Assembly: GCA_002413045.1 (NCBI GenBank)
Contig: DHWF01000028.1
Location: forward strand, 99,118-146,030
Length of the DNA stretch: 46,913 bases
Direction: 5' to 3'
Source of the DNA: Chloroflexi bacterium UBA5189
GTDB taxonomy: Bacteria > Chloroflexota > Limnocylindria > Limnocylindrales > CSP1-4
Positions 40,068 to 46,913 of this stretch are shown one piece after another. The notes under the pieces were generated by a model. It had not been told where the DNA came from and made no database searches. It was given only the letters and a program-made list of their open reading frames with translations. The number at the start of each line of letters is the position of its first letter. The stretch's first letter is position 1. Made by a program: the position numbers and the translations under genes.

Positions 40068-41663
40068 TCAGGGTGCGGGCTCCGGGTTCAGGTTCGGCGC
40101 GGGTGACGATGAAGTTTCCGCCACGCGCCGCGGATCCGCTGGCGGCGTCGCCCCGGGCTGGGCTGGGAGCGTGACCCGGAAGGTCGTGCCGGCGCCGACA
40201 CGGCTCTCGACCGCCACCGTGCCGCCATGCATCTCGACGATGCTGCGCACGATCGAAAGGCCGAGGCCACTCCCGCTGCCGCGTGCCTCGCTCGCGCGCG
40301 AGCCCCGGAAGAACCGGTCGAAGATGCGCGGCAGCTCCGCCGGGTCGATGCCGATGCCGGTGTCGGCGACCGTGATCGAGGCGCCCCCGTCGGGCTCGCG
40401 CCGGACCTGGACCCGGACCGATCCGTCCCGCGGCGTGAACTTGATCCCGTTGCCGACGAGGTTGGTCACCACCTGGCCGATGCGGACCGGGTCGTGCCGA
40501 AGCTGGATCGCCTCGTCCGGCCGGTCCATCGTCAGCTCGACACCGCGGCGGCGCGCCGTCGCCGAGGCCTGGTCGACCGCCTGCTCGACGGAGGAGCGGA
40601 GGTCCTCGCGCCGAAGGTCGAGCAGGACGAGCCCGGAATCGAGCTTCGACAGCTCGAGCAGGTTCTGGGCGAGCCAGTCCAACCGCTCGATCTGGGCGCG
40701 GCTGGTCTCGAGGAACTCGGCCCGCGCCGTCGGGTCATCGTCTGCGCCCTCAGTCAGCAGCTCGTTGAAGGTGCGGAGCGCGGCGATTGGCGTTCGCAGC
40801 TCGTGCGAAACGTCGGCGAGGAACTCCCGGCTGCGATCGCGATCGCGGCGGATGATCTCGACGCTCTCCTGGAGCCGCTCGGCCATCGCGTTGAACTGGA
40901 GCCCGAGATCGGACAGCTCCATCGGGCCGTCCTCGATCGCGTCGGACGGGACCCGCCGCGCGAAGTCGCCCTCGGCGAGATCGTGGCTCGCCTCGGTCAG
41001 CCGGCGCAGTGGGGTCGTGATGCGCCGGGTCAGCATCGCCGCAACGACGACCGCTACCGCGAGCGCGATCAGGCCGGTGATCGCGAGGAGCCCCGTCACG
41101 TTCGAGATCGCGGCGGCCCGGTAGGTATACGGGTTGAGCAGCGTGACCTCGACGCCGTACGGAATCGCCGCCGACGTCCAGGGGATGACCACGGGGGTGC
41201 TCGTCATCCGCTCCAGCTCCTGGCCGGGCTGGGGCGTCGAGCGCTCGGACGCCTCGAACGTGCCGTTCGCCGCAGGCCGGAAGCCCTGGCTCGTGACCAG
41301 CCCGAACCGGAACCGGACGTCGGCCTGGCCCAGTCGGTCGGCGATGATCCGCTGCTCGGTCTCCTTCGACAGCTCGGTCACGACCGCCGGATCGACGATC
41401 CCGTCGATGGAGACGACCGGCCGGCCCGCCCGGACGGTGCTCGTGTTCTCGGCGCGCTGGATCACGTACTGGGCGACGCCGCTGGCGCGCGCCATCAGGT
41501 CGTCGCTCTGCTGCTGGTCGAAGTAGGCCCCGAGCCGATTGACGACCAGCAGCCCGACCAGCCCGAGGGTGACGGTCACGACGGCCACGAAGGCCAGCGT
41601 CAGGCGACCCTGGAACGTCCGGGGCGCGAGGCCGTCAGCGCTCGGCGAACGCGTACCCGACAC
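40068..41663 (-). CDS. Sensor histidine kinase
   Basis: A 531-residue membrane kinase: helix 1 (about 22-42), extracellular sensor of roughly 145 residues, helix 2 (about 190-211), HAMP linker (about 212-265), phosphoacceptor His 287 in VSHELRTP, then ATPase motifs NLVGNGIKFTPRDG (N box), DTGIGIDP (G1) and GSGLGLSIV (G2). Tail of 30 Pro-rich residues. The GTG start overlaps the response regulator by 29 bases. It probably senses envelope stress and phosphorylates the upstream regulator. Confidence 0.93.
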   Translation of the reverse strand: MSGTRSPSADGLAPRTFQGRLTLAFVAVVTVTLGLVGLLVVNRLGAYFDQQQSDDLMARASGVAQYVIQRAENTSTVRAGRPVVSIDGIVDPAVVTELSKETEQRIIADRLGQADVRFRFGLVTSQGFRPAANGTFEASERSTPQPGQELERMTSTPVVIPWTSAAIPYGVEVTLLNPYTYRAAAISNVTGLLAITGLIALAVAVVVAAMLTRRITTPLRRLTEASHDLAEGDFARRVPSDAIEDGPMELSDLGLQFNAMAERLQESVEIIRRDRDRSREFLADVSHELRTPIAALRTFNELLTEGADDDPTARAEFLETSRAQIERLDWLAQNLLELSKLDSGLVLLDLRREDLRSSVEQAVDQASATARRRGVELTMDRPDEAIQLRHDPVRIGQVVTNLVGNGIKFTPRDGSVRVQVRREPDGGASITVADTGIGIDPAELPRIFDRFFRGSRASEARGSGSGLGLSIVRSIVEMHGGTVAVESRVGAGTTFRVTLPAQPGATPPADPRRVAETSSSPAPNLNPEPAP

Positions 41664-42333
41664 CGCGGATGGTCTGGACGAAGGCTGGGTTGGTCGGGTC
41701 GTCCTCGAGCTTGTCGCGCAGGTGGCTCACGTGGACGTTGATCGTCTTCTCGTCCTGGTCGAGGGCCTCGTAGTCGCGCAGGAGGTCGAGCAGCTCGGCG
41801 CGGGTGTAGACGCGGCCGGGCTTGCTCGCTAGGTGGCGCAGGATCTCGAACTCCGTCGGGGTCAGGCTGATCCGGCGATCGCCGCGCTGGACGCGGCGCC
41901 GGTCGAGATCGATCAGGAGGTCGCGGTGGCGGATCACGCGGCCACCGACCGCATCGGCAAGGTCGCCGTAGGCGCGGCGCAGGAGGGCCTTGATCCGGCT
42001 CAGCAGCTCGCGCAGACCGAATGGCTTGGTCAGGTAGTCGTCTGCTCCGAGCTCCAGGCCGATGACCTTGTCGACCTCCTCGTCCCGCGCCGTGAGCATG
42101 AGGACCGGCGACTTCGTGCCGGCCGCGCGCAACCGTCGGAGCACCTCGAAGCCGTCCATGCCCGGCAGGCGCACGTCGAGCAGCACCAGGTCCGGTGCCT
42201 CCCGGGTGGCCGCCTCGAGGCCCTCCTCGCCCGACGTGGCGAGCGTCACCTCGTAGCCCTCCTGCTGGAGGGCGTACTGCAGCCCGCGCGCGACGGCGTG
42301 CTCATCCTCGACGATCAGGATCGTTGCTCCCAT
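41635..42333 (-). CDS. OmpR-family response regulator
   Basis: A 232-residue regulator. The receiver has ILIVEDEH, phospho-acceptor Asp 53 (LLDVRLPGMDG), and a conserved Lys in DDYLTKPF; the C-terminal winged helix (about 130-230) ends TINVHVSHLRDKLEDDP and IRGVGYAF. The ATG at 42333 is chosen over upstream sequence because homology begins there and TACGCT ends six bases before it. First gene of the RR-HK-HtrA operon. Confidence 0.95.
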   Translation of the reverse strand: MGATILIVEDEHAVARGLQYALQQEGYEVTLATSGEEGLEAATREAPDLVLLDVRLPGMDGFEVLRRLRAAGTKSPVLMLTARDEEVDKVIGLELGADDYLTKPFGLRELLSRIKALLRRAYGDLADAVGGRVIRHRDLLIDLDRRRVQRGDRRISLTPTEFEILRHLASKPGRVYTRAELLDLLRDYEALDQDEKTINVHVSHLRDKLEDDPTNPAFVQTIRGVGYAFAER

Positions 42334-42339
42334 CGGGCA

Positions 42340-42345
42340 AGCGTA
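42340..42345 (-). promoter_or_regulatory. -10-like hexamer for leaderless response regulator gene
   Basis: TACGCT on the minus strand, six bases before the ATG at 42333. Confidence 0.5.
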
Positions 42346-42430
42346 CGCTCGTCCATGGATCGGCTCGAATTCCGCCGGGGCGTGGTAGCCTACCGGCCCG
42401 ATCGAAGCGTTCCGGAGGCCCAACTTCCGC

Positions 42431-43111
42431 ATGTCCACCGCCCGCCCCAAGCTCGCCGCCGCCAGTCGCGAGGTGACCGGCAAGAAGGTCGCCGAGATGC
42501 GCCGCGACGGCCGCCTGCCCGCCGTCGTGTTCGGCCGCGGCATCGACTCCGACAACGTGTCCGTGGACACCCACGAGTTCGAGCAGCTCCGGCGCCACGC
42601 CGGTGCGAACACCCTGATCGACCTGTCCGTCGACGGGGCGGCCTCGGCGCCGGTCCTCGTGTACGGCGTCCAGGCCCATCGGGTCACCCACAAGCCCCTC
42701 CATGTCGACCTGTACGTGGTGCGGATGACGGAGGAGCTCACGGTCGACGTGCAGCTCGTGTCCGAGGGCGAGGCCGAGGCCATCGAGAACGGCGGCGGCA
42801 CGCTGCTCCACGTCCTCGAGCACGTGCGCGTCCGGGCGCTCCCGGACCATCTCCCCCAGTCGATCCATTACTCGATCGCGTCGCTCGCGACGTTCGATGA
42901 CGCCATCCACGTCCGCGATCTCGTGATCCCGGGCGATGCCACGCTGCTCACGGATCCCGACGAGGTCGTCGCGAAAGTCCTCGCGCCGCGCGTCGAGGAG
43001 GAGCCGACCGTCGTCGCCGAGGGCGCCGAGGGCGCCGAGGGCGAGGCTGCCGAGGGTGCGGAGCCTGCCGAGGGCGGCGCCGCGGCCGGCGAGGGCGGCT
43101 CGGAGGAGTAA
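42431..43111 (+). CDS. rplY: 50S ribosomal protein L25 (CTC type)
   Basis: A 226-residue protein of the long general-stress (TL5/CTC) form that binds 5S rRNA. The N-terminal L25 domain (about 1-95) begins SREVTGKKVAEMRRDGRLPAVVFG-like (parts: REVTGKKVAEMRRDG and LPAVVFG); the beta-rich C-terminal domain runs to about 190 and an acidic/Ala/Gly tail follows. GGAGG lies 11 bases before the ATG, and TAGCCT within the palindrome GGTAGCCTACC (42384-42394) may be the -10. Confidence 0.93.
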   Translation: MSTARPKLAAASREVTGKKVAEMRRDGRLPAVVFGRGIDSDNVSVDTHEFEQLRRHAGANTLIDLSVDGAASAPVLVYGVQAHRVTHKPLHVDLYVVRMTEELTVDVQLVSEGEAEAIENGGGTLLHVLEHVRVRALPDHLPQSIHYSIASLATFDDAIHVRDLVIPGDATLLTDPDEVVAKVLAPRVEEEPTVVAEGAEGAEGEAAEGAEPAEGGAAAGEGGSEE

Positions 43112-43113
43112 CC

Positions 43114-43135
43114 GGAGCCGGCGAATCCCGGCTCC
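43114..43135. terminator. Hairpin between convergent genes, possible terminator
   Basis: A perfect 8-bp stem GGAGCCGG/CCGGCTCC with a six-base loop (43122-43127) starts two bases after the L25 stop. No T-tract follows on either strand, so it may work poorly or only stabilise RNA ends. Confidence 0.45.
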
Positions 43136-43166
43136 TGCATTCGCGAGGGCGGGCGACGACCCGCGA

Positions 43167-43976
43167 CTACGGGCGGACGCGCCCCGTCACGTACACGGTC
43201 GGCAATCGCATGGTCAGCTCATCCACAGACAGGCGGCGCAGTCGCGTGCCTATGTCCCGAACGATCCGCCGCCGCTCGCCGCGTTCGAGGTCCTCGAACA
43301 GCGTTGCCTCGTCGAACTCGGCGAAGAACGCGAGATAGGACTCCGGCGTCCACGCATGGACGAGCTCCGCCTCGTGGGCGCGCACCTCGCTGAACCCGGC
43401 GCGGCGCGTGGCCGCCGCCGCGACCTCGGCGGACGGTGGCTCGCCACCTCGGGCGCCGGGCTCGGGCGGATCGAAGCCGTACTCGTCGAGGACCTCGTTG
43501 GCGACCTCGTCGGCGCGGAACGGCGCCTCGCCGGCGAGCCAGGCGACCCACGCGAACGTCCCGCCCGGCCGGAGCACGCGACGCGCCTCGCGCATGGCCG
43601 TCGGCCGCTGGTCAAGGAGCTGGAGCACGAACGACGACACGACCACGTCGTACGACGCTGGGTCCGCCGACAGCTCGGCCGCATCCCCCTGGACGAAGTC
43701 GAGCCGGCCGTGGGCGTGTTCGCCGAGCCGACGATCTGCGGCAACCCGGGCGCGTTCGAGCATGCCGTCCGACGGGTCGAGGCCCGTTACGCGGAGCTGA
43801 GGCCAGCGCTCCAGGGCCGCGATGGCGAGGGCGCCGGTGCCGGTCCCGACGTCGAGGAGTCGGGCGTCCGGCTGGATCAGGCCGGGGAGCAGGTCGAGGA
43901 CGGCCTCGGCGGCGGGGCGAATGACGGGGCCCCAGTGCCGCTCGTAGCCGTCCGCGATCTCGTCATAGCCACTCAC
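43167..43976 (-). CDS. SAM-dependent methyltransferase
   Basis: A 269-residue class I methyltransferase. SAM-binding motif I is LLDVGTGTGALAIAALERWP near residue 40, DPSDGMLERAR follows, and RVLRPGGTFAWVAW is motif VI-like. Substrate unknown; the UbiE/BioC-like style fits small molecules. The GTG start at 43976 has TACGCT six bases upstream. It overlaps the 60-residue gene by 14 bases. Confidence 0.88.
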   Translation of the reverse strand: MSGYDEIADGYERHWGPVIRPAAEAVLDLLPGLIQPDARLLDVGTGTGALAIAALERWPQLRVTGLDPSDGMLERARVAADRRLGEHAHGRLDFVQGDAAELSADPASYDVVVSSFVLQLLDQRPTAMREARRVLRPGGTFAWVAWLAGEAPFRADEVANEVLDEYGFDPPEPGARGGEPPSAEVAAAATRRAGFSEVRAHEAELVHAWTPESYLAFFAEFDEATLFEDLERGERRRIVRDIGTRLRRLSVDELTMRLPTVYVTGRVRP

Positions 43977-44145
43977 TCCCGAAGCGTAGTCGGCGCATCA
44001 GCAGCGTCGCAGGGGTCACGTGACTCCGCCGTGGTGTTTGTCGCTCGGGCTGGTCGCCGCGGCTTGGCTTGCGGGCGAATTCCTCGCGTAGGCGCTCGAG
44101 CTCGGCGCCCACGAACCGGCGTTGCTTCTCCATGGTGGATGGCAT
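43963..44145 (-). CDS. Small basic protein (60 residues)
   Basis: No recognised family. The ATG at 44145 has an excellent Shine-Dalgarno AAAGGAGG six bases upstream, the strongest evidence that the gene is real. The N-terminal helix reads MEKQRRFVGAELERLREEFA, and the middle and tail are Arg-rich (RRSHVTPATL, LLMRRLRFG). A nucleic-acid-binding or regulatory role is possible. Its 3' end overlaps the start and -10 of the methyltransferase gene. Confidence 0.6.
   Translation of the reverse strand: MPSTMEKQRRFVGAELERLREEFARKPSRGDQPERQTPRRSHVTPATLLMRRLRFGSEWL
43983..43988 (-). promoter_or_regulatory. -10-like hexamer for leaderless methyltransferase gene
   Basis: TACGCT on the minus strand, six bases before the GTG at 43976. 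It lies inside the 60-residue gene. Confidence 0.5.
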
Positions 44146-44240
44146 CGACGGCCTCCTTTCGGCTCGGTCCAGCCTGCTCGCGGCCACCTAACGGATGCAT
44201 CGCAATCGGGTCGTCCGTGCAGCAACGGCCGTTCACCCGG

Positions 44241-44246
44241 TACCGT
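44241..44246 (+). promoter_or_regulatory. -10-like hexamer for leaderless ligase gene
   Basis: TACCGT within GGTACCGT, six bases before the GTG at 44253. Confidence 0.52.
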
Positions 44247-44252
44247 GGCGCG

Positions 44253-45347
44253 GTGCGATTGCCGTTCGACCCGCCGATCGAGCCGATGCTGGCCAAGCCG
44301 GCCGACGCGCTGCCCGAGGGCGACGGCTGGCTGTTCGAGCCCAAGTGGGATGGCTTCCGCGCCCTCGTCTTCCGGGACGGCGCCGAAACCCTGATCCAGT
44401 CGCGGGACCTGAAGCCGCTCGACCGCTACTTCCCCGAGCTCGACGCGCCGCTGCGGTCCTCGCTCCCGGAGCGCTGCGTGGTCGATGGCGAGGTCGTGAT
44501 TGCAGGCGCTGCGGGCCTCGAGTTCGAGGCGCTCCTGCTGCGGATCCACCCGGCCGCCTCGCGGGTGAAGATGCTCGCCGAGCAGTCGCCCGCGTCGTAT
44601 GTCGTGTGGGACCTACTCGCGCTCGACGACGAGGATCTCCGCGGCGTGCCCCAGGCGGACCGGCGCGCCCGCCTCGAGCAGGTGCTCGCCGGGCGCGCAA
44701 CGCCGCCGGTGCACCTCACGCCCGCGACGACCGACCGGGCGCTCGCGGTCGACTGGTTCAACCGGTTCGAGGGCGCCGGTCTCGATGGCGTCATCGCGAA
44801 ACGACTCGACGGGACGTACCAGCCGGGCAAGCGTGCGATGTTCAAGGTCAAGCACCAGCGCACGGCCGACTGCGCCGTCGCCGGCTTCCGCTGGCACAAG
44901 AACGGGCCGGGGACGCACATCGGGTCGCTGCTCCTCGGGCTGTTCGACGATGCCGGGACGCTGCACAGCGTCGGCGTGACGTCGTCCTTCACATGGGAGC
45001 GCCGCGCCGAGCTCGTCACGGAGCTCGAGCCGCTCCGGGAGAACGCACTCGAAGATCACCCGTGGTCCGAGTGGGCGGCGTGGGAGGCCGCCGCCGAGGC
45101 GTCGGGGCAGCGGCTACCCGGGGCGACATCGCGCTGGAATCGGGGCAAGGACCTGTCCTGGGAGCCACTTCGGCTGGAACGCGTTGCGGAGGTCGCGTAC
45201 GATCACCTGCAAGGAGATCGGTTCCGACACGGGACGACGTTCCAGCGCTGGCGCCCCGACAAGCATCCGGCCGACTGCCGGTACGATCAGCTCGAGGAGA
45301 CGGCGGCGTACGAGCTGGAGCGCATCTTCGGAGCCGGGCCGGGCTAG
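44253..45347 (+). CDS. ATP-dependent DNA ligase (LigC/LigD-ligase type)
   Basis: A 364-residue ligase that seals nicks in repair, probably non-homologous end joining. The adenylation lysine is in EPKWDGFRAL (motif I KxDG, about residue 34), VVDGEVV is motif III, LDGVIAKRLDGTY motif IV region, MFKVKHQRTADC motif V, followed by a C-terminal OB-fold domain. It lacks polymerase or nuclease domains; a LigD-type polymerase gene converges on it from 46120. The GTG start is set by homology and the TACCGT hexamer. Confidence 0.92.
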   Translation: MRLPFDPPIEPMLAKPADALPEGDGWLFEPKWDGFRALVFRDGAETLIQSRDLKPLDRYFPELDAPLRSSLPERCVVDGEVVIAGAAGLEFEALLLRIHPAASRVKMLAEQSPASYVVWDLLALDDEDLRGVPQADRRARLEQVLAGRATPPVHLTPATTDRALAVDWFNRFEGAGLDGVIAKRLDGTYQPGKRAMFKVKHQRTADCAVAGFRWHKNGPGTHIGSLLLGLFDDAGTLHSVGVTSSFTWERRAELVTELEPLRENALEDHPWSEWAAWEAAAEASGQRLPGATSRWNRGKDLSWEPLRLERVAEVAYDHLQGDRFRHGTTFQRWRPDKHPADCRYDQLEETAAYELERIFGAGPG

Positions 45348-45377
45348 GCCGCTCACGCAACGAGGGAGGAGCACGGA

Positions 45378-46109
45378 ATGACCGATCAGCCAGCGCCCGA
45401 GGGCACGGGCACGCCAGGCTCGGACATGCCGAGCGCGGACATGCCGAGCGCGGACATGCCGAGCGCGGACATGCCGAGCACGGACATGCCGAGCACCGAG
45501 CCAGCGCCAGCGGAGATGGCGGCCGCCGCGCCGCCGCCGCCCGCGGAGATGCCCGCCGCGACGCCGCCGCCCATGCCACCGCCTGCCCCGATGGCGCCTC
45601 CGCCACCGCCCGTCGCTCCGCCGCCTGCCGTCGCCTGGCAGGCGCCCCCGCCGGCACCGGTGATGCAGGGCCGGCGGACCGTGCTCGCAACGATCGCCGG
45701 CGTGGGCCTCCTGGTCCTCGGCATCCTCGGCATGATCCTGGGCGTCCTGGCCCTCGCCGGGACGGCGCTCGTGGGCTCGCTGCAGAGCCAGCTCGGGGAC
45801 GTCCCGGGACTACCGGCGGGCACGAACGCCGCCGACGTGCTCGCCGGCGTGTTTGTGTTCCTCGGCGTCATCGTGATCGCCTACAGCCTCGTCTACATCA
45901 TCGGCGCCATCGGCGTCCTGCGATTCAAGGGCTGGGGCCGCGTGATGGGGATCATCGTCGGCGTCCTGAGCGGGCTGTTCTGGCTCCTGGGCCTGACCGG
46001 TTCCGCGAATTCATCGAGCGGCGGCCTGTTCGTGATCGTCCTCGTGGTGGTCCACGTCTACATCGTGATCTCGCTGCTCTTCTTCTGGCGCACTAAGGCG
46101 ACCGCCTGA
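45378..46109 (+). CDS. Four-helix membrane protein with DMPSA repeats
   Basis: A 243-residue protein. Residues 16-40 are five tandem copies of DMPSA or DMPST, followed by a Pro/Ala-rich tract to about 95 and four membrane helices (about 103-128, 151-176, 182-201 and 208-235). The helical part resembles DUF4064-like or Tic20-like small membrane domains, but I cannot name it. GGAGG precedes the ATG. It follows the ligase gene by 30 bases and may share its transcript. Confidence 0.78.
   Translation: MTDQPAPEGTGTPGSDMPSADMPSADMPSADMPSTDMPSTEPAPAEMAAAAPPPPAEMPAATPPPMPPPAPMAPPPPPVAPPPAVAWQAPPPAPVMQGRRTVLATIAGVGLLVLGILGMILGVLALAGTALVGSLQSQLGDVPGLPAGTNAADVLAGVFVFLGVIVIAYSLVYIIGAIGVLRFKGWGRVMGIIVGVLSGLFWLLGLTGSANSSSGGLFVIVLVVVHVYIVISLLFFWRTKATA
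45423..45497 (+). repeat. Five tandem 15-bp coding repeats
   Basis: Five in-frame units of GACATGCCGAGCGCG; the last two end ACG and ACC. Units 1-3 are identical at the DNA level, which suggests recent expansion. Confidence 0.93.
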
Positions 46110-46119
46110 GCCAAACCGA

Positions 46120-46913
46120 TCAGCGTTCGGGCGCGCGTCGGCGCGGCGCGCGCTCGAGCTGGCCGGCTCGGTCGGGGAAGGCGTACTCGGCCCACGGGTC
46201 GTAGTCGGGGTCGAGGGCTTCCTGGGGCGGCCGATCTGCCTCCGGCACGTGGGTGAGATTCACGCGGACCCGATGCCAGAGCGAGGAGCGGCCACGCATG
46301 CCATCGACCAGGACGTCGGCGACGTCGAGCGCGGCCGCAGCAGCGGGATGGCGGACCTTCCAGCGCTCGAGGCCCTCGAGCGCCTCGTCCTTTGACTTGG
46401 CGCGGGAGATCTCGATAACAGGAACATTTGTGCGGCGCCGACCGGTCGGCGTTGGCCGGGTCGCTGCCGGCCCGTCACCAGCCGCCTTCGCCGCGGCGCG
46501 TCGCTCGATCTCGGCGCTGAAGCGCTTCTCCATCGCCATGCGGTTCTTCTCGCGCTCCGCCTCCGCTTCCGGGGTGTCGTAGTCGGCCGTGGCGCGCCTT
46601 TGGCGTGACGGCTGGACCCGCGGCGGCTCGCCCTCCTGCTTGCGGTAGTTGGGCGGCCACGGCGCGTCGCCCAAGCCTTCCGCGTCGTCCTGCCGGGACA
46701 GCTCCAGCAGCGCGTCCAGCGACCCCACCGCATCGTCGATCCCGCCGCCGGGATCGCCGATCGACGCGAAGCGCGCCGGCACCGTCGCGATCGTGAACGC
46801 CTTCGCCTCGGCGGTCGGCAGCTCGTCCCACGACAGCGGCGTGGAGACGCGCGCGTCCGGCAGCGGTCGAACGGAGTAGGCGGACGCGACCGTCCGGTCC
46901 TTCGCGTTCTGGT
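46120..46913 (-). CDS. LigD-type DNA polymerase/primase domain protein, C-terminal part
   Basis: The gene enters from the right edge; 263 codons are visible, ending at 46120. The first visible residues QNAKDRTVASAYSVRPLPDA and ARVSTPLSWDEL match the C-terminal end of the NHEJ polymerase (LigD-POL, primase-like) domain. After about residue 60 comes a charged linker and a conserved-looking tail with VIEISRAKSKDEALEGLERW. The polymerase fills gaps and adds ribonucleotides at breaks with Ku and ligase. The catalytic Asp residues lie outside the window. Confidence 0.9.
   Translation of the reverse strand, partial: QNAKDRTVASAYSVRPLPDARVSTPLSWDELPTAEAKAFTIATVPARFASIGDPGGGIDDAVGSLDALLELSRQDDAEGLGDAPWPPNYRKQEGEPPRVQPSRQRRATADYDTPEAEAEREKNRMAMEKRFSAEIERRAAAKAAGDGPAATRPTPTGRRRTNVPVIEISRAKSKDEALEGLERWKVRHPAAAAALDVADVLVDGMRGRSSLWHRVRVNLTHVPEADRPPQEALDPDYDPWAEYAFPDRAGQLERAPRRRAPER

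Overview
The window looks like about 47 kb of core chromosome from a high-GC bacterium, with no phage, insertion-sequence or CRISPR signal. Genes are packed head to tail with many ATGA, GTGA, TTGA and TGATG start/stop overlaps. The gene types (DUF5667 anti-sigma partner, DUF3105 protein, PASTA kinase, stand-alone NHEJ ligase and polymerase) suggest a Gram-positive-like, probably monoderm lineage. My best guess is Chloroflexota of the Limnocylindria/Ellin6529 type, but this rests on gene content and protein style, not on a marker-gene search.

Layout. 1-5.6 kb: histidine degradation (hutU 3' end, ftcD, hutI), split by an oppositely oriented operon of a 60-residue protein and two MFS exporters. 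5.6-8.7 kb: two lipoproteins (one a HEFTH-type metallopeptidase) and a degenerate metallo-beta-lactamase-fold protein. 8.7-11.5 kb: argS with an altered HIGH motif, and a secreted, C-terminally anchored protein with a textbook terminator. 11.8-17.6 kb, minus strand: a DUF3105 protein, tdh, kbl, a PHP hydrolase, an ECF sigma factor and its membrane partner; tdh and kbl convert threonine to glycine and acetyl-CoA. 17.6-25.7 kb: a maltodextrin-type locus, with a LacI regulator behind twin operators, an ABC importer (binding lipoprotein and two permeases), a secreted GH13 lipoprotein and a cytoplasmic GH13 enzyme. No ATPase gene is present, so the importer probably borrows one. 25.7-31 kb: methyltransferase-like protein, membrane proteins, tRNA-Glu(UUC), a MerR-like regulator paired with a multi-pass membrane protein, an EamA transporter and an alpha/beta hydrolase. 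31-36 kb: galU overlapping a PASTA Ser/Thr kinase, a zinc-ribbon protein, an Ig-like membrane protein and a Cys-motif protein. 36-38.7 kb: folC-folP-folB. 38.7-42.3 kb: response regulator, histidine kinase and HtrA protease, the same layout as mycobacterial mprAB-pepD. 42.4-46.9 kb: ribosomal protein L25, a methyltransferase, a 60-residue protein, an ATP-dependent DNA ligase, a repeat-bearing membrane protein and the 3' end of a LigD-type polymerase.

The most striking pattern runs across the whole window. Eight genes have a -10-like hexamer (TAnnnT or CAnnnT) ending exactly six bases before an ATG or GTG, with no Shine-Dalgarno. This fits routine leaderless transcription mixed with SD-led genes. 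Other points of interest are a candidate CU-rich small RNA ending at an intrinsic terminator near 7254, twin-palindrome operators before the MFS operon and lacI, and hairpins between the binding-protein and permease genes.
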